NCBI GenBank assembly: GCA_036939755.1
Contig: JALLAZ010000873.1
Coordinates: forward strand, 1-13,739
Reading direction: 5' to 3'
From: Stephanodiscus triporus
Taxonomy: Eukaryota; Bacillariophyta; Thalassiosirophyceae; Thalassiosirales; Thalassiosiraceae
DNA length: 13,739 nt
Positions 1-7,266 of this stretch are shown here, one piece after another. Both the position numbers and the translations under genes were made by a program. Under the pieces are notes generated by a model. It was not told where the DNA came from, did no database searches, and worked only from the letters and a program-made list of their open reading frames with translations. How positions within the stretch are numbered: the stretch's first letter is position 1; every line of letters begins with the position of its first letter.

Positions 1-3000
1 ACATTCTCTCCATCGCCATCAATATCTGAGTCACCTCCATCTCCTACTTCAATTTCGTCTTGTTGGTTAAGTAGGACCACAACATCCACGTCACTCTCGC
101 GTTGACGTGCTCCAGTAGACAGGCTCTGGATACTTTCGTCATTGTCAGTGGCATCATCGTCAAGGACTCCGGTATTTCCAGTTAGTGGACTACATGTTGG
201 TACACCACCATCTACAAGCATGCCTTCCGGTGCTTCGGCCTCTACTATGTCCAAAGGCAGTTGGCTGCCTTGTTTCTGTCCCGCTTTCGCTTGAACAGTC
301 TTCTTGTACTTCGGTATTTTCTTCACATTCTTCACTTCAGTGTTTGTGTGCTTTTTTGTGGGTCCCCGAACTCCGCCTTTCCAACAACCGCACTTACAAC
401 GTTTCTTTGCATTGGTCACTTCCTCGTGACATCCATGACAGACCCACGTGTTGTTGTTTGCTTCCGCAATAACCACAGGCAATCGAATAGGCGGTAAAAG
501 TGGTACGAATTCTCCAGTATTATGCGGTGCTGGTGTATTGACGTTGACTTTCAGTGGAGTTTGCGTGTCACGTGCTACAACTGTGTTGAATGCACCAGTA
601 TTTTGTGCAGTTGTATTCACGTTGCTTTTCAGTGGAGTTATGTTTTCACTCATCGGCATAAGCACGGCTTGGAGAGTAGCATCATCTTCGTTGCTTTTAT
701 GTCGAATTTTCATATCACTCATCAGCTTTGTCTCGGCTGGTCTAGTAGTCTCGATTTCCGTAGGGCTTGGAGTACCGTATTTGGTTCGATACGCGACTGT
801 ATGTGCGGCAGCAGCAAATGATTCTTGTTGTTCGACATGGAATAGAGGTGGTGATCGTGATCGTGGAGTGTGCTGTTTCTCCTGAGCATCTTGCCGTCCT
901 ACAGGGAATAAAGGTGGTGAACGTGGAGTGTGTTCTTTTTTCTGATGTGGTTGTTCTCCTAATTGGCATGAAGGTGTTGAACGTGGAGTATTTTTTTCCC
1001 GAGCATCAAAAAACTTATAAAGAGATTCAGTATCAGCACTATCTGATGCATCCGTTGTAGACGAATCAGGTTCCTCCATTATTGCTGCATCAATGTTAAG
1101 AACAATTGTGGCAACAACAGTACCATTACCATTTAAATCTTGATGCCAGCGTTGAAATCCGTCCCCAATTTGACTCTTCTTAATGAACCATACTATGTCC
1201 ATCTGTAATTCTGGATATTTTTCCTCGAAATAGTCAACCAGATTACGGACGTTTCGTAACCTATCAAAATCATCACGATGAATCACACGGTTGGATTGCG
1301 TGTCAATTTTTTCATTCTTGTACATCCTGCTAGGAGGATATCTCGTGGCTGGATAACGATCGTCCCAATAACCGTGTAGATCCTTACGTAAATCATCAAG
1401 CGCTTCTGGTAACATTTGTTGTTGCTGATAGAAATCTTTGCGTTGATTCCATTTCTTCCTGGAATACCTTTTTTCCCCAAAACTCGCAAAGAGCTGCGCT
1501 GTAAGAAATGTCGTCTTCGCTCCTTTGTCAGTAATGTAGTAACCACGGTGATAACACATCGATGGAAATAGAACATATGTTCCAACGGTAGTGAGCTGGG
1601 TGTGAACCACAAGTTCGTGACCAAGACGACAGGGCGAGGCACCACTGTCCTGCCTAGTCATGCACAAGGATGTGCAGTTGGGTCGGAACAACAAACCATT
1701 CCTATCTTCTTCGCCGATATGTTCATCAAAGTCAGACATGAAGGCTGATACATCAGACGACTCAGAACACGCATCAGAATCGGAGTTGTCTTTGTTGGCG
1801 GGCCGGGGTACCTCTTCTCGCGTGTCGATGACTTTTAGACACCCAAGTTTGTCCAAGTGTGTAATCATCTTATGCCATTCCTCAAACACCACATATCTTA
1901 TACGTGCTTTGGCATAACAATCCACCGCTTCTGACTCATCCAGACGAGAAAATAGCTCCATTACTTTCAAACAAGCAATGGGACCGCAGTTAAAGCCATC
2001 GGATTGAACGATGAAGTTGCCCCTAATCAATCGCCACTTCACGGAATCTACTACAAGGTCGAAGCCGTTGACCACATCTTTGCCACGACGGTGCCCCGGG
2101 CATATCAACTTTGACATCGGATCTGGAATAAGATCTCCAGCGACTGCGCCAAATTCAATCAGACTACACTTCCTCAGAAGTTGGACCACATTCTGATACC
2201 AAACAGAAAGATCGTAGAAAAGACCGTCATATATAGTGATCGTACGGGACGACATTTCGACCTCTGCTATTGCGTAGTGAAGGCTTGTATAGAATACCCC
2301 AACAATTGTCTGATGCCGATGTGGAACAGTGACTACATCATCCTTAACGAGTCGCTGGTTCTCATAAGTAATCACTTGGAGAAACGGATTTCGAGATTTG
2401 GGGGGCTCCAAATGGCTCACATGAGCAACCAAGTAAACAAATGAGAGGATGAATTCGAATCCAAAGTATCGATCGCTGTATTTCATGCGATTCACGTATG
2501 CAGAGTCACCAATCACAATGCGAGGGGGTGCTTGATAATAGCCACAGGTATCACAGTGTAAAGCCGCATCGACAAATTTTAAGTCATCGGTACCGTGTGT
2601 GACGCCGAGATCCCAAGCCTCAGCAACAGTTAGAGTGGGTTTCTGTGCTGTTTTCTTCGAAACGGGATGGTGTTTGGACAGCATACCCTCATTACTGTCA
2701 AATGGACTTTGACTCCTATCTGGACCAAAGGATCGATCAAATACCGGAGTAGTATTCGCAGTAGTGGCTGCGTTTGGAGCGGCTACCCCCCCCTCGATAG
2801 AAAACTTGGAATGGTCCAAATTCACGCATATATCGGTAGAATTCGGGTCGCCTAGAGGAGCATTTTGAAAAACCTTGGTTCCAGGTATTTCAACCATATC
2901 AGATGAAGGATTATTGGCCTGGAGGTTATCCTCCAGGTGCCCCGGAGACGTGACGGGCGTATTTTTAGGGTCGATCGCGGGAGCCACGTTACGTGATGAA

Positions 3001-3008
3001 TCGCTCAT
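1..3008 (-). CDS. Ulp1/C48-like cysteine protease, multidomain, 3' end outside the window
   Basis: I read 1002 codons from the ATG at 3006-3008 down to position 3 with no stop. The gene continues past the left edge. The start has A at -3, and upstream in frame a stop comes before any other ATG. Residues about 150-390 resemble the Ulp1/SENP (peptidase C48) fold: HYA gives H244, IYDGL gives D261, and QSDGFNCGP gives Q335 and C341. The H-D spacing (17) and Q-C spacing (6) equal those of yeast Ulp1; the D-C spacing is longer. Residues 440-650 form a second region with FPSMCYHRGYY (481-491), TAQLFASF (503-510) and GFQRWHQD (617-624). Residues 671-836 are repeat-rich and proline-directed. Residues 855-881 hold a finger (C857, C860, C871, C873, C875), followed by a Lys-rich stretch and a very acidic tail. 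Expected activity is cleavage of ubiquitin-like conjugates; the substrate is unknown. Such genes can be host genes or passengers of transposons, and the sequence does not decide. Confidence 0.8.
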   Translation of the reverse strand, partial: MSDSSRNVAPAIDPKNTPVTSPGHLEDNLQANNPSSDMVEIPGTKVFQNAPLGDPNSTDICVNLDHSKFSIEGGVAAPNAATTANTTPVFDRSFGPDRSQSPFDSNEGMLSKHHPVSKKTAQKPTLTVAEAWDLGVTHGTDDLKFVDAALHCDTCGYYQAPPRIVIGDSAYVNRMKYSDRYFGFEFILSFVYLVAHVSHLEPPKSRNPFLQVITYENQRLVKDDVVTVPHRHQTIVGVFYTSLHYAIAEVEMSSRTITIYDGLFYDLSVWYQNVVQLLRKCSLIEFGAVAGDLIPDPMSKLICPGHRRGKDVVNGFDLVVDSVKWRLIRGNFIVQSDGFNCGPIACLKVMELFSRLDESEAVDCYAKARIRYVVFEEWHKMITHLDKLGCLKVIDTREEVPRPANKDNSDSDACSESSDVSAFMSDFDEHIGEEDRNGLLFRPNCTSLCMTRQDSGASPCRLGHELVVHTQLTTVGTYVLFPSMCYHRGYYITDKGAKTTFLTAQLFASFGEKRYSRKKWNQRKDFYQQQQMLPEALDDLRKDLHGYWDDRYPATRYPPSRMYKNEKIDTQSNRVIHRDDFDRLRNVRNLVDYFEEKYPELQMDIVWFIKKSQIGDGFQRWHQDLNGNGTVVATIVLNIDAAIMEEPDSSTTDASDSADTESLYKFFDAREKNTPRSTPSCQLGEQPHQKKEHTPRSPPLFPVGRQDAQEKQHTPRSRSPPLFHVEQQESFAAAAHTVAYRTKYGTPSPTEIETTRPAETKLMSDMKIRHKSNEDDATLQAVLMPMSENITPLKSNVNTTAQNTGAFNTVVARDTQTPLKVNVNTPAPHNTGEFVPLLPPIRLPVVIAEANNNTWVCHGCHEEVTNAKKRCKCGCWKGGVRGPTKKHTNTEVKNVKKIPKYKKTVQAKAGQKQGSQLPLDIVEAEAPEGMLVDGGVPTCSPLTGNTGVLDDDATDNDESIQSLSTGARQRESDVDVVVLLNQQDEIEVGDGGDSDIDGDGEN
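378..446 (-). other. Cys-rich zinc-finger-like motif in the Ulp1-like protein
   Basis: Residues 855-877 read W-V-C-x2-C, ten residues, then CKCGCWK, with GG-x-R following. The pattern W-x-C-x2-C...N...C-x-C resembles RanBP2/NZF-type fingers and a diatom Cys motif ending in W(K/R)GG-x-R. The second half is compressed to C-x-C-x-C, so which cysteines bind metal is uncertain. NZF fingers often bind ubiquitin, which would suit a Ulp1-like enzyme, but this is inference. Confidence 0.5.
501..641 (-). repeat. Two-copy repeat TPLK-x-NVNT inside the Ulp1-like gene
   Basis: Residues about 790-836 contain two similar units, ITPLKSNVNTTAQNTGAF and QTPLKVNVNTPAPHNTGEF. The DNA shows the same pair: ttcagtggagt recurs near 551 and 629, each preceded by related sequence. 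It looks like a recent in-frame duplication in a disordered linker between the central domain and the C-terminal finger. Confidence 0.7.
825..998 (-). repeat. Tandem ~20-residue repeat with TPRS core inside the Ulp1-like gene
   Basis: Three imperfect copies, residues about 671-728 of the overlapping protein, each begin with K/E-x-(N/H)-TPRS. The second and third continue with a PPLF segment. At DNA level the copies share gtggtgaacgtggagtgtg-like blocks on the plus strand. Threonine or serine followed by proline or Pro-Arg fits proline-directed kinase sites, which is inference only. Confidence 0.75.
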
Positions 3009-3780
3009 TTCGGCCCAAAACAAGATAGCAAACAATGATCGGTGACGAGGCGATTGACGGATAATCGACCTATGACATGAAGGAATGAATTACTACCCGC
3101 GGATATGCCATAATAAATGAAATGAATATAGTTAGTGCGACGATTCGGACGATGCGGATTCGGGCGGCGGCGATGGCCAAAAAATACACACCTCAGTGGA
3201 ATAAACCAACGATCGGATCGCCACGGAACAGTACCAGAAGATGTTTCGACACCCAAATATATTATTCGTATGGTTTGGGAGGCGTTGAGGCGGTGTGGAG
3301 GGAGGTGTGAATTTTGGGGATGGATCGACAAAATTATGGTGCTGTGAGGGTTATGGTGTTGGCGAGAGGTAAATTAATGGTTCTCGGTGAAGAAAAGGAC
3401 CTAAGAGGCCGGGGAGGTACCGTTGGAAAGCTAAAATAATACTCTACAAGATTTAACTGGGTGACGTCTACTGGTTTCAGTGTACTTTGATACGATATTA
3501 AGAGTTAAAGGTCAAAAATAGCGCTCGTAGGGTCATTTTTTGCCGATGCCCAGACTAAACGATATGCAAAAGAAACAAACTTGGTGTTTCTTTCCACAAG
3601 AAAACAAATTTCTCATTATTTTTTCTCTGCAAACGGCCGCTTTCCGATAGCCCACGAAAATAAGTTGCCGAAAAGAACATCTACCCGACGGACAGACCAG
3701 ACGGAGAATTGCTCCCCGGCCCGCCCGCCCGCCCCCACGCCTCTCCCCCACAAAAGAAATCGAAAAAGCGCATCAGCAAC
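3009..3780. promoter_or_regulatory. Divergent intergenic promoter region
   Basis: This 772-nt gap separates the minus-strand Ulp1-like gene from the plus-strand membrane-protein gene, so both must be driven from here. I see no convincing gene: the short open frames lack homology and use non-ATG starts or overlap each other. Visible elements are an A/T-rich patch near 3255-3270, one TGACGT core at 3462-3467, and purine/pyrimidine-rich stretches just before the plus-strand start. No canonical TATA box can be assigned with certainty. Confidence 0.55.
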
Positions 3781-4977
3781 ATGAGCGTCGACCCATCCCA
3801 CTACCTCCCCTCCGCCAACGGCGGCAAGCCTCCCCTCCTCAAACTCCAAAACATATCCGCACGTCCAGAATTAAATGGTCGATTCGGCCAGGCCGTTTCC
3901 TTCTCCGCGGGTCGATATGTGGTGGCAGTCCTTGACGCCACTACGGCCGCTGCCACGGCGGGAGGAGGAATTGACGGACATGCCGCTCCACAACAGCCCA
4001 CCTTTCTAAAGCTCAAGCCGGAGAATCTTGCCGAGGCCGGGAATATCGATCAGCTGAGATTCGGTGCGGGGATGATATTCGAATCGGCAAAATCATACAT
4101 CTCCAATCCTGCGATGCAGGAATGGGGTCTAAAAATCATTGCCAAGCTACCACCCGCGCTACAGCAAAGGATGACGCCAAATCACGCCCTCCTCGCTGCA
4201 GGCATTGCCGCACTGACAATCGTCGCCTTATGGTGGATAATCCTTGGTAATCTTCTTGGTTTCACCAAATTATTCGTGTTCGTGTCCGTTTCTGCCCTTT
4301 TCTTGTCGGTGTCGTCCCCTGATTGGGTGGAGGGCTACAAGGCGAACAAACCAATCAAATTAATAGCGAGGAATTCCGCAATCAACTTTCGTAGGAGATG
4401 GAAGGACAATTTGGTAAACATGACGGGATACACGAGCTTATCAGATAACATGGCATTGGCTTCGTTGGTCATAGTGCTTTTGTTCGCCGGCAAGGCGGTG
4501 CTAACGCCGTCTACTCCCTCTTTGCCAACGCGGATGACCACCATGCCCGTGGGAGGCACTCGTCCTACCCCTCCGCAGTATGATTTGGAACACATATACA
4601 AACTGGGATACGACGATGCCAAGGCTGGCAACGATTTTCGTACGTCACTACCCGATGACATTATCAAGTACAATTCCGCTCAGGAAATTCTCCCAGCGCG
4701 GGACCAATACGATGTTGGAAATGATTATGATTGGCCGTACAACCCCTCATCACCACCCCCTCCACGATCCAAAAAATCTTCGCTCGGAATGGGAACTATC
4801 CTTTCCATGTTTGCGCTTTATCGATTCGGAAAGGATTTGGCCACATCTCCTGACGGTCGGTTGTTACTGGATCCTCAAATCATCATGGCTAAATTGAAAA
4901 CCGTTGAACCTTGGCGACTTGGATTGTTGGGCATGTCATTGTTTCGTGTTTTAACAGCTCTGCGCTCCTTTTTCTAG
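3781..4977 (+). CDS. Multi-pass membrane protein of unknown function
   Basis: 398 residues. The open frame extends upstream to about 3709, but only through non-ATG codons; the first ATG is at 3781 in a good context (caacATGagc). Residues 30-85 form a compact soluble module: LNGRFGQAVSF, GRYVVAVL, a Gly/Ala-rich loop and FLKLKPENL. This G-x-V/RY-x-V/LKPENL arrangement recurs in algal and protist proteins joined to varied partners. Hydrophobic segments lie at about 135-157, 162-179 and 223-241, with weaker ones at 335-347 and 379-395. A basic segment (NFRRRWKDN) separates the second and third. Residues 262-330 are polar and Pro/Tyr-rich. There is no clear signal peptide, so an internal signal-anchor is likely. 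I do not recognise the family, and the compartment is unknown. Even codon use and the long frame support a real gene. Confidence 0.85.
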   Translation: MSVDPSHYLPSANGGKPPLLKLQNISARPELNGRFGQAVSFSAGRYVVAVLDATTAAATAGGGIDGHAAPQQPTFLKLKPENLAEAGNIDQLRFGAGMIFESAKSYISNPAMQEWGLKIIAKLPPALQQRMTPNHALLAAGIAALTIVALWWIILGNLLGFTKLFVFVSVSALFLSVSSPDWVEGYKANKPIKLIARNSAINFRRRWKDNLVNMTGYTSLSDNMALASLVIVLLFAGKAVLTPSTPSLPTRMTTMPVGGTRPTPPQYDLEHIYKLGYDDAKAGNDFRTSLPDDIIKYNSAQEILPARDQYDVGNDYDWPYNPSSPPPPRSKKSSLGMGTILSMFALYRFGKDLATSPDGRLLLDPQIIMAKLKTVEPWRLGLLGMSLFRVLTALRSFF

Positions 4978-5060
4978 CGAGAAATTGATGGTGGGATTTA
5001 ATAGGGACTTGAACTGTGATTGAGCTCTAACTTAGAATTGAGGAAGGAGATATCCACACC

Positions 5061-5078
5061 ATGGATTTGAAAATCCAT
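5061..5078. repeat. Perfect 8-bp inverted repeat, 2-nt loop
   Basis: ATGGATTT, then GA, then AAATCCAT. A further ATGGATT copy begins at 5080-5081. It is a possible 3' UTR hairpin of the upstream plus-strand gene; the function is unknown. Confidence 0.6.
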
Positions 5079-5122
5079 CATGGATTCAACTGTCTTGGCT
5101 AATCTTTGTCATGTGATACCCT

Positions 5123-5145
5123 GACAACTAAGCTCTACAGTTGTC
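5123..5145. repeat. Perfect 7-bp inverted repeat, 9-nt loop
   Basis: GACAACT and AGTTGTC flank a 9-nt spacer. It lies about 150 nt past the stop of the membrane-protein gene and just before the AATAAA at 5166. It is a possible 3' UTR stem-loop; the function is unknown. Confidence 0.55.
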
Positions 5146-5499
5146 TAACCAGTAGCTCATTTCATAATAAATAGAGGGCCAGTGCACACCAAACTTGGGT
5201 CGTGCTATTCCTAAATCCACCTTGGCATGGCTATGTTTTTATCATTTGACTTTTTAATATTGTTATACACACTCTCACTCGTATCAGATGATAGAGAAAG
5301 ACAATGAAGTCCAGATCTATTTTCCTGCCCAAGGCACAGCACAATCAAGGCAACTTAAATCGGCAAAAGGATGTCTAATGAAAATAACCTCTCCGAGCAT
5401 GTAGGGTTGGGAAGGCTGACAAAGCGATTAAATCAGAGCTATTCCACTCTTATTTTACTCTGAGTTCCATTCATTAATATGTATCGTCATGTCTTAAGC

Positions 5500-6981
5500 T
5501 CACGAATCCTCCGCCTTCCTCTTCTTCTTCTTCTTCTTCTTCTCCTTCTTCTCCTTCTTCTCCTTCTTGTCGGAAAGTCCCCATGCACGACACTTCTTCA
5601 ATTTCTTATTCAGCCCCTTCAACTCGTCCATGTCAAGCTCATAATTCCCGCAACCGTGTTTGCCCTCCCTCAGCTCGCGTATCATCTGTCCCAAAATCGA
5701 CACTCGACGGGCCACCGAGTCTATCGCGGCCGCGTCGACGACGACGTCGGACTCGTTGGCATCCTGGAACCGCGACCGGACGTACCCGATGATGTCAATG
5801 TGAGGACTGCCGCGGGGGGCGCCCTCCCCGTCGGCGGCGGCGGCGGCGTCGCCGTCGTCGTCGTCGTCGTCGCCATCGTCGTTTCCGGACGCGCCGACAT
5901 CCCCGACCCCTCCGTCGCCGCCGCCGACGTACTCGTTGGCGATCATGAGCGCCGCGAGTCCCACCTCCCCGGGCGCGAACATCAGCGGCACGTCCGACAC
6001 GATGACGTCGTCGCATATCCTCATCGCCTCGTCGTGCATCGGGCGCAGGTCCTCCCCCGCCAGCTCGGCCAATCCTCGACGGCCGCCGACGCGGCCGCGT
6101 CCGCGACGGGACGGCCACCGGACCAACCCCGCCCCCCGTTCGGTCCTTAGGAACGTCCTCATGTCCTCCGTGAACGACAGCACGGTCTTGTACGGCGAGA
6201 AGACGAGCAGGTCGAAGTCGATCCCGCGTATAAGCCGCACCTCCGCGTCGAGCACGTCCCGCGCGCGAACCCGCGCGTTCATCTCCTCCGTCCCCGACTC
6301 GATGCACGATATGGATATCGTGCAATCCTCGACCTTCGACGCGAGGAAGGCCGACGCCGCGAGCATCGTCCTCGGATCGTGCATCATGACCGAGTTCGAG
6401 AGGTAGAACCGTCGGAAGAGCAGGCAGGCCGTGGACGCAACCTTCGCGTCCCGTCGGCACCGGGGCAGGGCGGCGCTCGGGCCGATGAGGAGGGGCATCC
6501 TCGAGCAGTAGAAGGTCACGAGTGTCGACTCTTCCTTCGGGGAGAGGGGAGGGCCGCCGCGATCGTCGACCCCGCCGCCGTCGCCGTCGCCGTCTTCGTC
6601 GTCGTCGTCGTTATATTCGTCGTTTTCGCTTTCGCGTTTTTCAGGATCGGTCGATTCGGGACGCGGGACTCCGCGGGTCTCGTCGAAGCCGTAAACTCGC
6701 GGGGAGGAGTGGTCCAAGTCGTCGTCGTCGACGACGACTCCGACTCCGACTCCGACTCCGCCCCCGCCGCCACCCCCTCCTCCCTCCCTCGTCGGATCCT
6801 CCGTCGTCGCGACGCCTCCTGGTACGCCTCGGTGGTCGTCGACGTCGACGACGACGACGGCCGTCGCGCGGGACAGCAGGGCGTCTCGCGCCCTCCCATT
6901 CGCGCGCTCCCGGAGCGAATCCAGCTCGGCCTGCGACGAGAGAATCCACTTGTTGGCATGGGAGGATTCTCCGTAATACAT
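5500..6981 (-). CDS. CCNH: Cyclin H, CDK-activating kinase / TFIIH subunit
   Basis: 493 residues, larger than the roughly 320 of animal cyclin H. I chose the ATG at 6981 because MYYGESSHANKW aligns with the human N-terminus (MYHNSSQKRHW); the frame is open further upstream but has no ATG. An N-terminal helix (to about residue 36) is followed by a ~100-residue acidic and glycine-rich insert. The first cyclin box spans about 149-275 and includes STACLLFRRFYLSNSVM and FLASKVED with conserved K216. The second cyclin fold spans about 315-440, split by an Asp/Ala-rich insert (352-392). An Arg/Gly loop lies at 281-313. The C-terminus has the cyclin H-type helix and a Lys-rich tail (472-489), a likely nuclear signal. 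Cyclin H activates CDK7-type kinase for T-loop and RNA polymerase II CTD phosphorylation in the nucleus. One inserted block could in principle be an in-frame intron, but its GC-rich composition differs from the introns seen in the GLDC gene. Confidence 0.9.
   Translation of the reverse strand: MYYGESSHANKWILSSQAELDSLRERANGRARDALLSRATAVVVVDVDDHRGVPGGVATTEDPTREGGGGGGGGGVGVGVGVVVDDDDLDHSSPRVYGFDETRGVPRPESTDPEKRESENDEYNDDDDEDGDGDGGGVDDRGGPPLSPKEESTLVTFYCSRMPLLIGPSAALPRCRRDAKVASTACLLFRRFYLSNSVMMHDPRTMLAASAFLASKVEDCTISISCIESGTEEMNARVRARDVLDAEVRLIRGIDFDLLVFSPYKTVLSFTEDMRTFLRTERGAGLVRWPSRRGRGRVGGRRGLAELAGEDLRPMHDEAMRICDDVIVSDVPLMFAPGEVGLAALMIANEYVGGGDGGVGDVGASGNDDGDDDDDDGDAAAAADGEGAPRGSPHIDIIGYVRSRFQDANESDVVVDAAAIDSVARRVSILGQMIRELREGKHGCGNYELDMDELKGLNKKLKKCRAWGLSDKKEKKEKKEKKKKKKKRKAEDS
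5514..5568. repeat. CTT/CTC trinucleotide microsatellite in the cyclin H C-terminus
   Basis: The plus strand is an almost pure CTT tract with periodic CTC interruptions. On the minus strand it encodes the Lys/Glu tail (KKEKKEKK followed by poly-Lys). The tract is likely length-variable and needs care in alignment and assembly. Confidence 0.9.
6736..6759. repeat. GACTCC hexanucleotide repeat, four units, in cyclin H
   Basis: Four perfect GACTCC units on the plus strand encode GVGVGVGV on the minus strand. They sit next to a GTC/GAC-rich stretch giving poly-Asp and a GCC/CCC-rich stretch giving poly-Gly. This is slippage-prone DNA at the centre of the N-terminal insert. Confidence 0.85.
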
Positions 6982-7266
6982 TTTTCGCGCGGAGCTGTTG
7001 CTGCTGCCGTTGCTGTGAGCAGAGGAGGGCCGGCGGCCGGGCGGCGGCGACGGGCGGGGAGGCGTTCGTAGACAGCCACAAAACACTAAGTACTCTGTGT
7101 GGAGTCTTTTCCTCCCAGATTTTCAGGAGTTCTTCATTAGGTCCTTACATCTAATTCCCACGTGTGGAACTTACGAAGCTTGTTCCAAGGTACGGCGGCC
7201 TCCTCCCGCCCATCCCCCCGGCCGCCGCCACCTACGATACCACCTGCGCAAGAAACCGCCGGCAAA
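6982..7266. promoter_or_regulatory. Probable divergent promoter, cyclin H and plus-strand candidate gene
   Basis: About 285 nt between the cyclin H ATG and the candidate ATG at 7267. The cyclin H frame stays open through 7086 without an ATG, so part is likely 5' UTR. The region turns from GC-rich near cyclin H to a short A/T-richer core at about 7080-7160, and back to GC-rich. I find no firm TATA box. Its role depends on the neighbouring plus-strand gene being real. Confidence 0.4.

Larger units (their letters stand above)
4978..5499. other. Convergent 3' intergenic region
   Basis: About 520 nt between the 3' ends of the plus-strand membrane-protein gene and minus-strand cyclin H. I see no gene. 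An AATAAA at 5166-5171 could serve as a polyadenylation signal for the plus-strand gene. Two short inverted repeats lie at 5061-5078 and 5123-5145. The rest is A/T-rich and unremarkable. Confidence 0.6.

Noticed and set aside
87..109. CACGTCA and TGACGTG inverted pair, 9-nt spacing, inside the Ulp1-like gene
   Set aside because: It lies in coding sequence (two ESDVD/RQRES-type codon contexts) far from a start site. It shows that such pairs can arise by chance, a caution for the GLDC dyad.
185..1060. Overlapping plus-strand ORFs in the left 1 kb
   Set aside because: They are antisense to the Ulp1-like coding frame and show no motif or plausible start context.
1283..1645. 120-aa minus-strand ORF in the left region
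   Set aside because: It is a shifted-frame shadow of the 1002-codon Ulp1-like frame, which is longer and carries motifs.
3122..3347. Short plus-strand ORFs in the divergent intergenic region
   Set aside because: They overlap one another, are 62-70 residues long and have no recognisable features; more likely promoter or UTR sequence.
5479..7154. Several long plus-strand and shifted minus-strand open frames (about 150-230 aa) across cyclin H
   Set aside because: They are Arg-, Ser- or Val-rich translations of the GC-rich cyclin H codons in other frames, without recognisable motifs.
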